64,000 bases of DNA from Rubrivivax sp. (GCA_019635315.1 JAHBZT010000001.1:1100001-1164000); one strand, 5' to 3'; counted from the stretch's first letter, positions 37,520-47,335 are shown. The notes: generated by a model from the letters alone, not told the origin. Numbers and translations: made by a program.

Positions 37520-38488
37520 TCAGGCCGCTGCCGTCTCCCAGGGCGGGGTGTCCGCCGAGGTCGTCTCCGCGCGCGCGGGCGGCGCGGCCTCCTTCACCAG
37601 CGGCCCGCCCAGCGCGTCGATCAGGTCCGGCAGCAGGCGCTGCAGTTCGCCGGTCGCGATGGCGACGTCGGCATCGAAGCCGTCCTCGGCGCCGTCGCCC
37701 GGACTGCTGCCTTCCAGCACGCCGTCGAGAAGCTTGATCTTCTTCAGCGCCAGCGCCTCGGTCAGCACGAAGGAGACGCGGCCGTTCCACGTCATCGCCA
37801 GCTGCGTGGGCAGTTTGCCCTGGCGGATGTGCTCGCCCAGCTCGTCGATGTCCAGCGTGTGGCGCGCATAACGCACCGTGGCCTTCTCGCTGTCGGGCTG
37901 CTTGAGCTCGCACTCGCGGTCGATGCTGAAGCCGCTCGGCGCCTGCTTCTCGCTCAGCCAGGCCGCCATCGCGGTGGCCGGCGACAGCGCGGTCTGCAGC
38001 GGCGCCAGCCGCAGGCCGCCGAACAGCGCCACCAGCTGCGTCGTCACCGCGTCGGCCTTCTTCGCGCTGCCGGCGCCCACCAGCACGCGGCGCGCCTCGA
38101 GGTCTAGCCACACCGCCGTCGTCGAGCGCTTGGAGAAGGCGCGCGGCCGCAGTTCGTGCACCACCTGTTCCTTGAGCTCGCGCGCGGCCTTGCCCTTGGG
38201 CCGGCGGCCGGTCTCGGCCTCGATGCGGTCCAGTCGCGCCTGCAGCTGTTCCTTCACCGCACCGGCCGGCACCGGCCGCGTCTCGGTGCACAGCTTCAGC
38301 ACCAGCTGGCCGGCCACGCTTTCCAGCAGCGCGGCATGCTGCTCGCCACGCGGCGCCACCCAGCCGGCCGATTCGGGCTGCGCGGGGCTGCAGGGCACGA
38401 AGCGCATGCGCTCCAGGCGCTGCTCGATCTCGGCCCGCGTGGGCGGGTCCCACTGTTCGATGTGGTAGACGAGCGCATTCTTGAACAT
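37520..38488 (-). CDS. rdgC: Recombination-associated protein RdgC
   Basis: 322-aa nucleoid-associated protein that binds DNA as a ring dimer and limits RecA-dependent recombination. It starts MFKNALVYHIEQWDPPT and has WVAPRGEQHAALL, the family C-terminal ALALKKIKLLDGVLE, and an Ala/Pro-rich tail. Length is within the family range. Divergent from a small unknown gene across about 111 bp. Confidence 0.95.
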   Translation of the reverse strand: MFKNALVYHIEQWDPPTRAEIEQRLERMRFVPCSPAQPESAGWVAPRGEQHAALLESVAGQLVLKLCTETRPVPAGAVKEQLQARLDRIEAETGRRPKGKAARELKEQVVHELRPRAFSKRSTTAVWLDLEARRVLVGAGSAKKADAVTTQLVALFGGLRLAPLQTALSPATAMAAWLSEKQAPSGFSIDRECELKQPDSEKATVRYARHTLDIDELGEHIRQGKLPTQLAMTWNGRVSFVLTEALALKKIKLLDGVLEGSSPGDGAEDGFDADVAIATGELQRLLPDLIDALGGPLVKEAAPPARAETTSADTPPWETAAA

Positions 38489-38599
38489 GGGCGGCGGCGG
38501 TCCTGCGGCGGTGAAAGGGGGCGGATTCTAGGAGCGTGCCGGGCGCCACCGGCCGGTGCGGCCGGCCGCGCTTGTCGGCCGGGCGGCGTGCACACGACA

Positions 38600-39334
38600 A
38601 TGGCCGACGTTCCCCTGGCCCACCCCTTCGCGCCCGTCATCCCGCCGCCGGCCCCGGGCCACGCGGCCGCCGCTCGATCGACCATGACCTTCGATGCCGC
38701 CGCCGCGCGCGCCCTGGCGCGCAAGTCCACCGACCTGCTGGAGGTGCTGTCGCAGGCCAAGCAGGCCATCGTGCAGGCGGCCGAGCGCGGCGAATTCCTC
38801 GCCACCGCGCCGCTGCCGGAGGTGGTGGAGGTGCGCACGGGCGCCGCGATCGACGCACCGGACTTCCTGGTCACGCTGTACCGCGAAGCCGGGCGCACCG
38901 TGCTCGTCGACGTGGTGCTGGAGCTGACGCGGGCCGACTATGTCGTGCGCCCGGCCTGGGGGCCGGTGAGCGCGGCGGCGGGGGCAACGGCGGGGGCGGC
39001 GGCGGAGGGCCGGCGCGGCGTCGCCGGGCTGCTGCTGGACTGGTCCATCGACCGTGCCGCGCCCAGGGCCGGCGGCCCCGCGCTGCGCATCCTGCCGGCG
39101 GCCGAGGCGCATGCGCTGTCGCGCCAGGCGCGGGCGCCGCGCGAGTGGGTCGACGGCGTGATGGGCGCCGTGCGCAAGGCCGCCGAGGCCTCGCGCTTCA
39201 GCTGCCACCTGGAGGACCGCGAACCGGCCGCCAGCGCGCAGTGGCCGCGCCGGCGCGCGCTGCTGGAGGCGGCGGGTTTCCGCCTCGAGGTCGCGCCGCG
39301 CGAGCAGGGATCGCTGGTCACGATCCGCTGGTGA
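38600..39334 (+). CDS. Hypothetical protein
   Basis: 244-aa protein, family not recognised. Residues ~1-28 are Pro/Ala-rich; an alternative ATG at 38684 would remove them. The body is mixed alpha/beta (SQAKQAIVQAAERGEFLA, then APDFLVTLYREAGRTVLVDV) and ends SLVTIRW. No signal peptide or membrane helix. Divergent from rdgC and convergent with the 662-aa gene. Confidence 0.7.
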   Translation: MADVPLAHPFAPVIPPPAPGHAAAARSTMTFDAAAARALARKSTDLLEVLSQAKQAIVQAAERGEFLATAPLPEVVEVRTGAAIDAPDFLVTLYREAGRTVLVDVVLELTRADYVVRPAWGPVSAAAGATAGAAAEGRRGVAGLLLDWSIDRAAPRAGGPALRILPAAEAHALSRQARAPREWVDGVMGAVRKAAEASRFSCHLEDREPAASAQWPRRRALLEAAGFRLEVAPREQGSLVTIRW

Positions 39335-39391
39335 GGCGCCGCGCCGGCACGGCCGGCCCCGGCGCCGCCGGTGCGCCCGGGTCGGGCCGCG

Positions 39392-41380
39392 TCAGCGCCC
39401 GCGCCGGCCCTGCGGCGCGACGATGCCGGTGCTCTTGAGCCGGCTCGGCTGGCCGCTGCCCGCGACGTCCAGCGAGAAGGTGTTGCGTGCCGGCGGCCGG
39501 TCGGCGACGAACGAGAAGCGGAACAGCGTGCCCCAGTCCAGCGACTGGCCGGCCGGCGCCGTCCAGTGCACGTTGCCGTCGGCGATGCGGGCCGTCCAGT
39601 CGTTGGCGGCGTCGAGGTCGCCGTCGCCGAAGACGAGGTCGGTGATCGTCGCCTCGCCGCTGGGCACCGTGAAGCCGCCCAGGCCGCGGTTGCTGACGAC
39701 GCGCAGGTTGGGCTCGGCGCCTTCGGTCTGCACGCGCGCGAAGTCCAGGTTCATGACCGCGAAGTCGTAGCGCCAGCGGCCGCCGCCGAGGTCGGTGGCG
39801 CGCGAGGCGACCTTGACATGGCCCTCGGCCGTGCTGACCTGCACCGAGGACGCCCCCGGGCCCGGGTTGGCCGGGTCCACCCAGCGGTCGATCGCCGGGC
39901 CGAGCCGGTACTGGTCGTTGCCGCCCACCACCCACAGCGAGCCGCTGCGCGTGAAGGTCGCGCGCTTGGTCGCCATCGAGTTGAGGATGTCGATGTCGCC
40001 GCGCGCCAGGTACCAGGACTCGAACAGGTAGGTGGCGCCGGCCTGCGCCGCGCCGCTGAACTGCGACTCGCGCACGACCAGCCGCTGGTCGTAGACGCCG
40101 TTGCCCGAGCTGTTGGGCACGCCGTCGCAGTTGAGGTCGAAGATCGATCCGCAGCGGCCCCACTGGCCGGTGGCGGCGACGATCTCCGAGCGCGGGCCCA
40201 GCGCGTTGCTGGCGTCGTTGTTGCTGACGCTGTAGGTGTCCGAGCAGCCGCGGCCCAGCACGTGGCTGTCGTTCGGGTTCTCCGCGCAGCCGACGTTGAT
40301 GGTCAGGAAGGCGTGCTTGACGCCGGAGCGGCCGATCTGCTCGATCGAGCCGTCGGCGTTGAAGCGGTACAGGTTCCAGATCAGGTAGGGGTGCTGGTCG
40401 TTGCCGTGCGGCGGGAAGTTGCCGCTGAACTTGGAGTACCAGGGGATGTCGGCCGCATACAGCGCGGCGCTGCTGCCGCGCGGGTCGCCGGGCACCGTGA
40501 CCTGCACGCTGCCGTTGTTGACGTTGTTGCGCAGCGTGGACGACGGCGTGAAGACGACCTCGCCGCTGCCGCCCGGGCCGGTGCAGCCGTTGCAGCGCGA
40601 ATACTGCGTGCTGAAGGTCTGCATGAACAGGTCGGCCTCGTACTGTGCGCCGGGTACCCCGGGCACCGGCAGGCCGGCCCAGCGGTAGACGTAGTTCAGC
40701 GGCCGCATGTCGCCGCTGCCGCGCCGCAGCACCTCGGTGTCCAGCTCCATGTCGGCGATCACCCAGTCGGCGGCCGCCGGCTGGCCCAGGCGCCGCGCCA
40801 GCGCCGGCGCGATGCGCAGGTCCATGGTGCGCACCGCCAGGCGCTGGCCGCCGTCGGCCAGCTCGTACATCAGGCGGTCGACGTAGAACCAGGCGCGGCC
40901 CTCGGCATCGACGAGGTCCAGGCGCAGCGCCTCGCCGCGCCGCGGCACGAGCCGGAAGTCGCCCAGGTCGATGCGGCCGGCCGGCGTGTCCAGCAGGTAG
41001 CCGCCCTGCGCCTGCAGCACGCCGCCGACGAAGCCGGCCAGGTTGCCGTCGCGCACGTCGAATTCGATCGCGCCCTGCTGGCGCAGGTCGAAGCGCTCGT
41101 GCCCGAACCAGCTGGCCTGGGCGTGGCGGCCGCGGGTCTCGACGATCGTGATCCCGAGGTCCTGCGCCAGCTCGCGGTTCCAGCGCACGCCCACCGTGCC
41201 GCCCCAGGCCGTCCAGTGCTGCTGCCGCGCCGGGGCGGCAGCGGCGGCGACCCCCGGGCTGGCGGCACGCTGGGCGGCGGCCGCGCCGTCGCGCGCCGGC
41301 GGTGCCGCGATGCAGGTCGTGGCGGCCAGCGCGGCCGCAGCGGCCAGCAGTCCCGGACCCGGTCGAGTTCTCGAACGCAT
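39392..41380 (-). CDS. Secreted beta-rich protein of unknown function
   Basis: 662-aa exported protein. I set the start at 41380 because AGGAGG lies 6 bp upstream; a longer frame starts 39 bp earlier. A signal peptide is present (GLLAAAAALAATTCIAAPPA). The mature part has many Gly/Asn turns and repeated WxxG-type strands, two Cys pairs (CNGCTG; CDGVPNSSG region) and no membrane helix. No catalytic motif recognised. The sequence suggests a large surface or periplasmic beta-structure. Followed on the plus strand by the end of an unrelated gene. Confidence 0.75.
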   Translation of the reverse strand: MRSRTRPGPGLLAAAAALAATTCIAAPPARDGAAAAQRAASPGVAAAAAPARQQHWTAWGGTVGVRWNRELAQDLGITIVETRGRHAQASWFGHERFDLRQQGAIEFDVRDGNLAGFVGGVLQAQGGYLLDTPAGRIDLGDFRLVPRRGEALRLDLVDAEGRAWFYVDRLMYELADGGQRLAVRTMDLRIAPALARRLGQPAAADWVIADMELDTEVLRRGSGDMRPLNYVYRWAGLPVPGVPGAQYEADLFMQTFSTQYSRCNGCTGPGGSGEVVFTPSSTLRNNVNNGSVQVTVPGDPRGSSAALYAADIPWYSKFSGNFPPHGNDQHPYLIWNLYRFNADGSIEQIGRSGVKHAFLTINVGCAENPNDSHVLGRGCSDTYSVSNNDASNALGPRSEIVAATGQWGRCGSIFDLNCDGVPNSSGNGVYDQRLVVRESQFSGAAQAGATYLFESWYLARGDIDILNSMATKRATFTRSGSLWVVGGNDQYRLGPAIDRWVDPANPGPGASSVQVSTAEGHVKVASRATDLGGGRWRYDFAVMNLDFARVQTEGAEPNLRVVSNRGLGGFTVPSGEATITDLVFGDGDLDAANDWTARIADGNVHWTAPAGQSLDWGTLFRFSFVADRPPARNTFSLDVAGSGQPSRLKSTGIVAPQGRRGR

Positions 41381-41512
41381 GGGCTCCCTCCTGTGTGTGG
41401 TCGGTGGCATGGTCTGCACGCCGGCCCGGCCCTCGCGGCCCGGCGGCGGCGGGCGCCCGCCCCGGGGCCGCCCAGCGGGCCGCAGCCTACAGGAGGTCCC
41501 GGCGCCGGGCTA

Positions 41513-42649
41513 TCAGGGTGTCTCGCCAGCCGCCGGCAGCGCGGCCATGCCCGGCGCCCTGGGCGCCGGGTTGTCGTCGAACCAGGCACCGACGATCGCA
41601 TGGTCGCCCGGCCACTGCGCGGCGGTCTTGCCGCTGCGGTTGGCGTCGTGCAGGTGGTCGTTCCAGACCTTGAGCTCGCGGAACGACCACTGCCGGTCCA
41701 GCGAGTGGTCGTAGAAGTGGCGCGAGACCAGCACATGGTCAAGGCTCTCGAGCCGGTTGGCGTGCACGTGCGTGTAGTACACGTCGCGCTGGCTGCGGTA
41801 CTGCTGCAGCGTCTCGGCGGTGTACAGGCCGATCTGCGTGCGCGCGCCGCGGCCGCCGGCCGTGCTGCGCGACCACAGCTTGTACGGCGGCTCGCCGCTG
41901 ACCAGCGTCGTCGTCACCGACAGCGTGGCGTCGTTGAGGTCGCCCAGCAGCACGGTCGGCAGCGCGGGCTCGGCGAGCATCGCGTCGGTCAGCATCATGC
42001 GCAGCGCGGTCGCCTCGGCGGCGCGGCGCACGGTGGACAGGGCCGAGCCGATGGCCTCGCGGTAGGGCTTCCAGGGGTTGGGCTGGCCGCGCGGCGTGGG
42101 GTAGTGGCGGCGGTCCGGGTCCAGCGGCCGCTTGCTCTTCAGGTGCGCCACCCAGACCGCCAGCTCGCTGCCCTTGTACGGCCCGTCCTTCAGGCGCAGC
42201 CGCACCGCCAGCGGCGGCCGCGACAGGCTGCTGATGCGCACGTCCACCGCGTCCGGGTCGCCGGGGTCGTCGACGCGGCCGTGGCGCATCCGGAAATGCG
42301 CCGGCACCTGCTCGGTCCAGGCGGCGGCCTTGACGTCGAAGCGCGAGCGCCGCGCCGCCAGCGCGACCTGCGGCCGGCCCGGGCTGCCGTCGCGCGCGAC
42401 CAGGTGGTAGGTGCGGCCGATGTCGCGCCCGGCGCGCGCGAAGGCGTCCTCCAGCGCCGCCACCGACCAGGCCTCCTGGAAGCCGATGACGTCGGTGTCG
42501 ACGCGCTCGATCATCGCCGCCGTCCAGCGGATCTTCTTCTCGTACTCGTCCGCGGTCCAGGACGTGAAGCCGCCGCGGGGCTTGCGGTGCATGGGCGCAC
42601 CGGGCGACTGCAGGTTGTAGGCGTTGAAGGTGGCCAGCGAGATCGGCAT
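41513..42649 (-). CDS. Endonuclease/exonuclease/phosphatase-family protein
   Basis: 378-aa EEP-family enzyme. Landmarks of the fold: ISLATFNAYNL, DVIGFQEAW (metal-binding Glu), VAHLKSKRPLD, VLLGDLNDATLS (Asp/Asn), RLESLDHVLVS and WPGDHAIVGAWF (C-terminal catalytic His). No signal peptide, so cytoplasmic. Substrate (DNA, phospholipid head groups or phosphate esters) cannot be told from the motif set. It starts 39 bp after the stop of the Pat-like gene and could be on the same transcript. Confidence 0.9.
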   Translation of the reverse strand: MPISLATFNAYNLQSPGAPMHRKPRGGFTSWTADEYEKKIRWTAAMIERVDTDVIGFQEAWSVAALEDAFARAGRDIGRTYHLVARDGSPGRPQVALAARRSRFDVKAAAWTEQVPAHFRMRHGRVDDPGDPDAVDVRISSLSRPPLAVRLRLKDGPYKGSELAVWVAHLKSKRPLDPDRRHYPTPRGQPNPWKPYREAIGSALSTVRRAAEATALRMMLTDAMLAEPALPTVLLGDLNDATLSVTTTLVSGEPPYKLWSRSTAGGRGARTQIGLYTAETLQQYRSQRDVYYTHVHANRLESLDHVLVSRHFYDHSLDRQWSFRELKVWNDHLHDANRSGKTAAQWPGDHAIVGAWFDDNPAPRAPGMAALPAAGETP

Positions 42650-42688
42650 GCGGCAGTCTCCTTGCGGCGGCCGCGTGCCCCGGCGCGA

Positions 42689-45289
42689 CTACAGCGCCTT
42701 GGTCGCGACCTTGAAGTCCGGGTCCTCGGCGTAGGGCGCGACCGCGAAGCCCAGGCTGGACATCAGGCGCAGCATCGCGGTGTTGTCGGCCAGGATCAAT
42801 CCCATGATCTCGGCCAGGCCCTTGGCGCGCGCGGCGTCCATGATCGCCAGCATCAGCCGCGAGCCGAGGCCGCGGCCCTTGAAGTCGTCGGCCACGACGA
42901 GCGAGAACTCGCAGCTCGTGCCGTCGGGGTTGGTGACGTAGCGCGCGACGCCGACCACGCGCTCGTGCTCGGCGCCGTCGGCGCCGCGTTCGCGCACCAG
43001 CGCCACCAGCGCCATCTCGCGGTCGTAGTCGATCAGCGTGAAGCGCGCCAGCATGCGCGCCGGCAGCTCGGGCAGCGAACTCGCGAAGCGGAACCAGCGG
43101 CTCTCCTGCGACAGCCCGCGCACGAAGGCCTGCAGCATCTCGGCGTCGTCCGGGTGCAGCGGGCGCACGGTGGCCAGCACGCCGCCCTTCAGCGGCCACT
43201 GGCGTTCCTGGTGCGCCGGGTAGGGCAGGATGGCCAGGTGCTGGTAGCTGCCCGGCGGCTGCGCGGCGTCGTCGATCACGATGCGCGCGTCCACCGCGAG
43301 CGCGCCGCCGGGACCGACGATGACCGGGTTGATGTCCATCTGGCGCAGCTGCGGCAGCGCGCAGACCATCTCCGAGACGCGCAGCAGCAGGTGCTCCAGC
43401 GCCTCGCGGTCGGCGGCCGGCGCGCCGCGCCACTCGCCCAGCATCTCGGCGGCGCGCGAGCGCTCGATCAGCCGCCGCGCCAGGAACTGGTTCAGCGGCG
43501 GCAGCTCCATCGCGCGGTCGGCGATCAGCTCGATCATCAGCCCGCCGGCGCCGAAGGTGATGACGGGCCCGAAGGGCTCGTCGGTGGTCAGCCCGACATA
43601 GACCTCGCGACCGCCGGCCAGCTGTGCCATCGGCTGCACGGTGACGCCGTCGATGCGCGCGCCGGGCGCCGCGCGCGCCACCGACTCCAGCATCTCCTGG
43701 TAGCGGTCGCGCACCTGGGTCGCGGTGTGCACGTCCAGCACCACGCCCTGCACGTCGCTCTTGTGCGCGATGTCCGGCGAGGCGATCTTCAGCGCCACCG
43801 GGTAGCCGAGCTGGCTGGCGATCATCATCGCCTCGCCGGCGCTGCGCGCGAGCATGGTGCGCGTGACCGGCACGTGGAAGGCGGCCAGCAGCGCCTTGCT
43901 CTCCATCTCGGTCAGCACGCGGCGGCGCTCGGCCAGTGCGCCCTCGATCAGCAGCCGCGCGCCCTCGGTGTCGGGGTCGGCCAGGTGCGACAGCGGCGGC
44001 GGCGTCTGCTGCAGCAGTTGCTGGTTGCGGTAGAAGCTGGCGATGCTGTGGAAGGCATCGACCGCCGCCTCGGGCGTGCGGAAGACCGGCATCAGCCGGC
44101 CGGCCAGGTGCTCGCGCGCGGCGCGTGCACGGGCCTCGCCCATCCAGCAGCCGATGACCGGCTTGGCCGCCGGCTGGAAGACCTCGCCGACCGCCTGCGC
44201 CACCGCCAGCGGGTCGGCGCCCTGCTTGGGCGAGTGGATCAGCAGCACGCCGTCGACCGCGCGGTCGGCCACCGCGGCCTGCAGCGCCGGCACGTAGGCG
44301 GCGCCGTCGGCGTCCTCGCCGAGGTCGTTGACGCCGGCCACTTCCAGCGCCAGCTGGCCGGCGGCGTCGGCCGCCAGCACCGCGGGCCCGCCGCCGTTGG
44401 TGACGATGGCCAGCCGCTGCCCCACCGGCCGGAAGCGCGAGGCCAGGCACTGCGCGGCCGAGAACAGCTGCGTGAACTGGCGCACGCGCACCACGCCGGC
44501 GCGGCGCAGCGCGGCGTCGAAGACCTCGTCGGCGCCGACGATGGACGCCGAATGCGTCAGCGCCACGCCGCGTGCCGCTTCCTGGCGGCCGGCCTTCATC
44601 ACGATCACCGGCTTGGCATGGGCCGCGGCGCGCAGCGCGCTCATGAAGCGCCGCGCGTGGCGGATGCCCTCCATGTAGACCAGGATGCTCTGCGTGGCGC
44701 CGTCGGCGCCCAGGTAGTCCAGCACCTGCGGCAGCTCGACCGCGGTATTGGGGCCCAGCGAGACCACGGTCGAGAAGCCGACGCCGTTGCTGCACGCCCA
44801 GTCCAGCATCGCCGCGGTCAGCGCGCCGGACTGCGAGACCAGCGCCAGCGGCCCGGCCGCCGCCAGCGGGCCCAGCGCGCTGGCGTTGAGCTTCAGCGCG
44901 GGGCGCTGGAAGCCCAGGCTGTTGGGCCCCAGCAGGTGCACGCCGTAGCGGCGCGCGGTCTGGTGCAGCTCGTGGCACAGCGCGCCGGGCAGGCCGCTGG
45001 ACAGCACCAGCGCGCCGCGGCAGCGGATGCGGCCGACGATTTCCAGCGCCGCCAGCACCTGCTCGGCCGGCAGCGCGATCAGCGCCAGGTCGGCGCGCGA
45101 GACCGCCAGGTCGGCCAGCGTGCCGCTCATCGCGATGTCTAGCCAGGTCAGCGGGCCGGCGTAGCCGCCTTCGGCCAGCGAGGCGCGCAGCGCACGCGCG
45201 GCCGCGGTCGGCGGTTCGGCGTCGGGCGCGCCGGCGAAGACGACGATCGACCGCGGGTCGAACAGCGGGGTCAGGTAGTGGCGGTCCAC
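42689..45289 (-). CDS. Pat-type NDP-forming acyl-CoA synthetase fused to GNAT acetyltransferase
   Basis: 866-aa protein: CoA-binding domain (about residues 10-100), succinyl-CoA-ligase-like domains with the phosphorylatable His in GVALTHSASIVGAD, an ATP-grasp domain (about 450-680) and a C-terminal GNAT domain (about 700-850; GRGLGSRLMLAIMDAARAKG). This matches the PatZ/YfiQ protein lysine acetyltransferase type. I prefer the GTG at 45289 (VDRHYLTPLFDPRS) over an ATG at 45388, since the latter would leave only 8 bp before the divergent Crp-family gene. Neither has a strong ribosome site. Confidence 0.9.
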   Translation of the reverse strand: MDRHYLTPLFDPRSIVVFAGAPDAEPPTAAARALRASLAEGGYAGPLTWLDIAMSGTLADLAVSRADLALIALPAEQVLAALEIVGRIRCRGALVLSSGLPGALCHELHQTARRYGVHLLGPNSLGFQRPALKLNASALGPLAAAGPLALVSQSGALTAAMLDWACSNGVGFSTVVSLGPNTAVELPQVLDYLGADGATQSILVYMEGIRHARRFMSALRAAAHAKPVIVMKAGRQEAARGVALTHSASIVGADEVFDAALRRAGVVRVRQFTQLFSAAQCLASRFRPVGQRLAIVTNGGGPAVLAADAAGQLALEVAGVNDLGEDADGAAYVPALQAAVADRAVDGVLLIHSPKQGADPLAVAQAVGEVFQPAAKPVIGCWMGEARARAAREHLAGRLMPVFRTPEAAVDAFHSIASFYRNQQLLQQTPPPLSHLADPDTEGARLLIEGALAERRRVLTEMESKALLAAFHVPVTRTMLARSAGEAMMIASQLGYPVALKIASPDIAHKSDVQGVVLDVHTATQVRDRYQEMLESVARAAPGARIDGVTVQPMAQLAGGREVYVGLTTDEPFGPVITFGAGGLMIELIADRAMELPPLNQFLARRLIERSRAAEMLGEWRGAPAADREALEHLLLRVSEMVCALPQLRQMDINPVIVGPGGALAVDARIVIDDAAQPPGSYQHLAILPYPAHQERQWPLKGGVLATVRPLHPDDAEMLQAFVRGLSQESRWFRFASSLPELPARMLARFTLIDYDREMALVALVRERGADGAEHERVVGVARYVTNPDGTSCEFSLVVADDFKGRGLGSRLMLAIMDAARAKGLAEIMGLILADNTAMLRLMSSLGFAVAPYAEDPDFKVATKAL

Positions 45290-45396
45290 GGCGGGCGGGT
45301 CTCGGGCGCGAAGGCGGCGGCACAGCATAGTCCCGCCGCATGACGTACCGCGCCGGCGGGATGCCACGGCCGCGGGCTCGCGTGGCACGATAGCCC

Positions 45397-46047
45397 ATGG
45401 CCGCGCGCCGCACCAGCCTGCCCACCGTCGACGCGCTCGACGACGCGCTGCTGCGCGAGATCGCCGCCCGTGGCGGCGTGCGCCACTACGCGGCCGGCGC
45501 CGTGCTGGTGACCGAGGACGACCGCAGCGACGCGCTGTACATCGTGCTGGCCGGCCGCGTGAAGATCTATGGCGCCGGCGACGACGGCCGCGAGGTCGTC
45601 TACGGCACGATGTCCACCGGCGAGTATTTCGGCGAGATGACGCTGGACGGCGGCCCGCGCTCGGCGTCGGTCGCGACGCTGGAGCCGACCAGCTGCGCCG
45701 TCGTGCCCGGCGCCGACGTGCGCGACTTCCTGGCCCACCACCCGGACTTCGCGCTGCACCTGGTGATGAAGCTGATCCGGCGCACGCGCGGGCTGACCGA
45801 GCAGGTCAAGAGCCTGGCGCTGGACGACGTCTACGGACGCCTCGCGAGGCTGCTGCGCACGCTGGCGCGCGACGAGGACGGCGTGCCCACGCTGCCCGAG
45901 CGGCTGACGCAGCAGGACATCGCCGAGCGCATCGGCGCCTCGCGCGAGATGGTCAGCCGCGTCATGAAGCCGCTCGCCGAGGGCGGCTGGACCGGCCAGA
46001 AGGACGGCCGCATCACGCTGCTGAAGAAGCTGCCGGCGCGCTGGTAG
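45397..46047 (+). CDS. Crp/Fnr-family transcription regulator
   Basis: 216-aa CRP-like protein: cNMP-binding beta-barrel (YIVLAGRVKIYG, GEYFGEMTLDGGPRSASV, close to the cAMP-site pattern of CRP), dimer helix, and C-terminal HTH (LTQQDIAERIGASREMVSRVM). No Cys cluster, so not an oxygen-sensing Fnr. No clear ribosome site precedes the ATG. It is divergent from the Pat-like acetyltransferase, fitting cAMP-linked control of acetylation as in E. coli patZ; that link is inference. Confidence 0.92.
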   Translation: MAARRTSLPTVDALDDALLREIAARGGVRHYAAGAVLVTEDDRSDALYIVLAGRVKIYGAGDDGREVVYGTMSTGEYFGEMTLDGGPRSASVATLEPTSCAVVPGADVRDFLAHHPDFALHLVMKLIRRTRGLTEQVKSLALDDVYGRLARLLRTLARDEDGVPTLPERLTQQDIAERIGASREMVSRVMKPLAEGGWTGQKDGRITLLKKLPARW

Positions 46048-46194
46048 CGCCGGCGCCGCACCGCTGCGCCAGCGGGGCGGGCGCGTGAATGCGTCACAGG
46101 TTCGCTGCGGCCCATGCCGCAGCCGCGCAGGCCGCGAAGCGGGACAGTGCGGACACGGCGATGCCGCCGTACCCGTCCCCACCAGGAGATCACC

Positions 46195-46362
46195 ATGAAG
46201 CCCAACCGACTCGACGATGGCCTGCTGAAGGTGCTGGTCGTCGCGATGATCCTGCTGTTCGTCGGCCTCGGCGTGGACCTGTTCGAGGCCGGCCACTTCG
46301 ACGGCGCCGAGGCCGCGGCGCCGCAGGCGCTGCCTGCGGCCACCGTCGTCGCCAGCCGCTAG
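46195..46362 (+). CDS. Small single-pass membrane protein
   Basis: 55-aa protein beginning MKPNRLDDGLLKVLVVAMIL, with AGGAG and a 6-bp spacing before the ATG. One hydrophobic segment (LLKVLVVAMILLFVGLGVDL) and a short acidic/Ala tail. Too short to assign. It is followed by a 14-bp perfect hairpin at 46375-46408. Confidence 0.65.
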   Translation: MKPNRLDDGLLKVLVVAMILLFVGLGVDLFEAGHFDGAEAAAPQALPAATVVASR

Positions 46363-46374
46363 CCCCGCCAACGG

Positions 46375-46408
46375 GGCGACCGGGTCCGTCCGTGCGGACC
46401 CGGTCGCC
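46375..46408 (+). terminator. Strong hairpin downstream of the small membrane gene
   Basis: The 14 bases at 46375-46388 are the perfect reverse complement of those at 46395-46408, with loop TCCGTG. The stem begins 12 bp after the stop at 46362. No T-run follows, so it could end transcription through Rho, or stabilise the mRNA 3' end. The next gene starts at 46533. Confidence 0.55.
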
Positions 46409-46532
46409 GCCGGCGGCAGGCGCCGGCGATCCCGCCGCCTCCACCCCGCACCGCGTCGCGTGGATACTCCACGCCGCAGGCACGGGCCCCGCGCATCAGC
46501 GGGCCCGGCCGTGGGCGGGAGGAGGTCCACCC

Positions 46533-47291
46533 TTGTCGTTCGTCGCCTCGCTATGGGATCCCTTGTCGGCACTGCTCGCCGCGCAGTCCGACCGCCTGAC
46601 GGCCTCGCTGGCCGAGCCGAGCCAGGTGCTGGCGCTGGCGGCCGCCGCGGTGGCCGCGGTGATGGTCGTCGTCAGCGCCTTCGTCAAGACGATGATCCCG
46701 CTGCGCTGGCTGGCGGTGATCAGCAATGCCGGCTTCATCGTCTACGGCATCGTCTTCCCGGCGCCGCTGATCCTGCTGCTGCACCTGGTGCTGCTGCCGG
46801 TCAACCTGTGGCGGCTGGTGCAGATGGTGCAGCTGACGCGCCGCGTGTCGGCCAGCCACGTCGACGCGGCGCAGCTGCAGGTCTGGCTGCGTCCCTACAT
46901 GCGCAGCCGCCGCCACCGTGCCGGCAGCGTGCTGTTCCGCCGCGGCGACCGCGCCAGCCGCCTGTATTTCCTGGTCGACGGGCGCATCGCGCTCGAGGAG
47001 GCCGGCCGCGAGCTGGAGCCCGGCGAGATGTTCGGCGAGATCGCCTTCTTCGTGCCGGACCGCCAGCGCAGCAGCACCGCGCGCTGCCTGAGCGACTGCA
47101 CCGTGATGTCGATCGACGAGGACACCTTCCGCCAGCTCGTCTACCAGAACCCGGACTTCGGCGTGCACGTGATCGGCCTCATCGCGGCGCGGCTGTCCCA
47201 GGACGTGCGCCGTGCGCGCGCCGGCCTGGCCGCGCCGCCACCGTCGCCGCCGCAAGGGCAGGACCCGGTGCCCGGCACGCCGCCGAACTGA
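46533..47291 (+). CDS. Membrane-anchored cyclic nucleotide-binding protein
   Basis: 252-aa protein. TTG start at 46533 with a strong GGGAGGAGG about 8 bp upstream. Two or three hydrophobic helices occupy residues ~25-95 (VLALAAAAVAAVMVVVSAFV; YGIVFPAPLILLLHLVLLPV), then a cNMP-binding domain at about 120-230 (VLFRRGDRASRLYFLVDGRI, GEMFGEIAFFVPDRQRSSTA). It lacks the HTH of Crp-family regulators, so it probably acts at the membrane, somewhat like a Popeye-type architecture; no function can be assigned. Confidence 0.85.
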   Translation: MSFVASLWDPLSALLAAQSDRLTASLAEPSQVLALAAAAVAAVMVVVSAFVKTMIPLRWLAVISNAGFIVYGIVFPAPLILLLHLVLLPVNLWRLVQMVQLTRRVSASHVDAAQLQVWLRPYMRSRRHRAGSVLFRRGDRASRLYFLVDGRIALEEAGRELEPGEMFGEIAFFVPDRQRSSTARCLSDCTVMSIDEDTFRQLVYQNPDFGVHVIGLIAARLSQDVRRARAGLAAPPPSPPQGQDPVPGTPPN

Positions 47292-47335
47292 TACAACCGG
47301 GGCCGCTCTGCCGCCATCCTCAGCAGGTACCGTCC

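Noticed and set aside
39371-45142. 1923-codon plus-strand frame
   Set aside because: Spans three real minus-strand genes and an intergenic gap; repetitive Arg/Ala/His composition, no domain.
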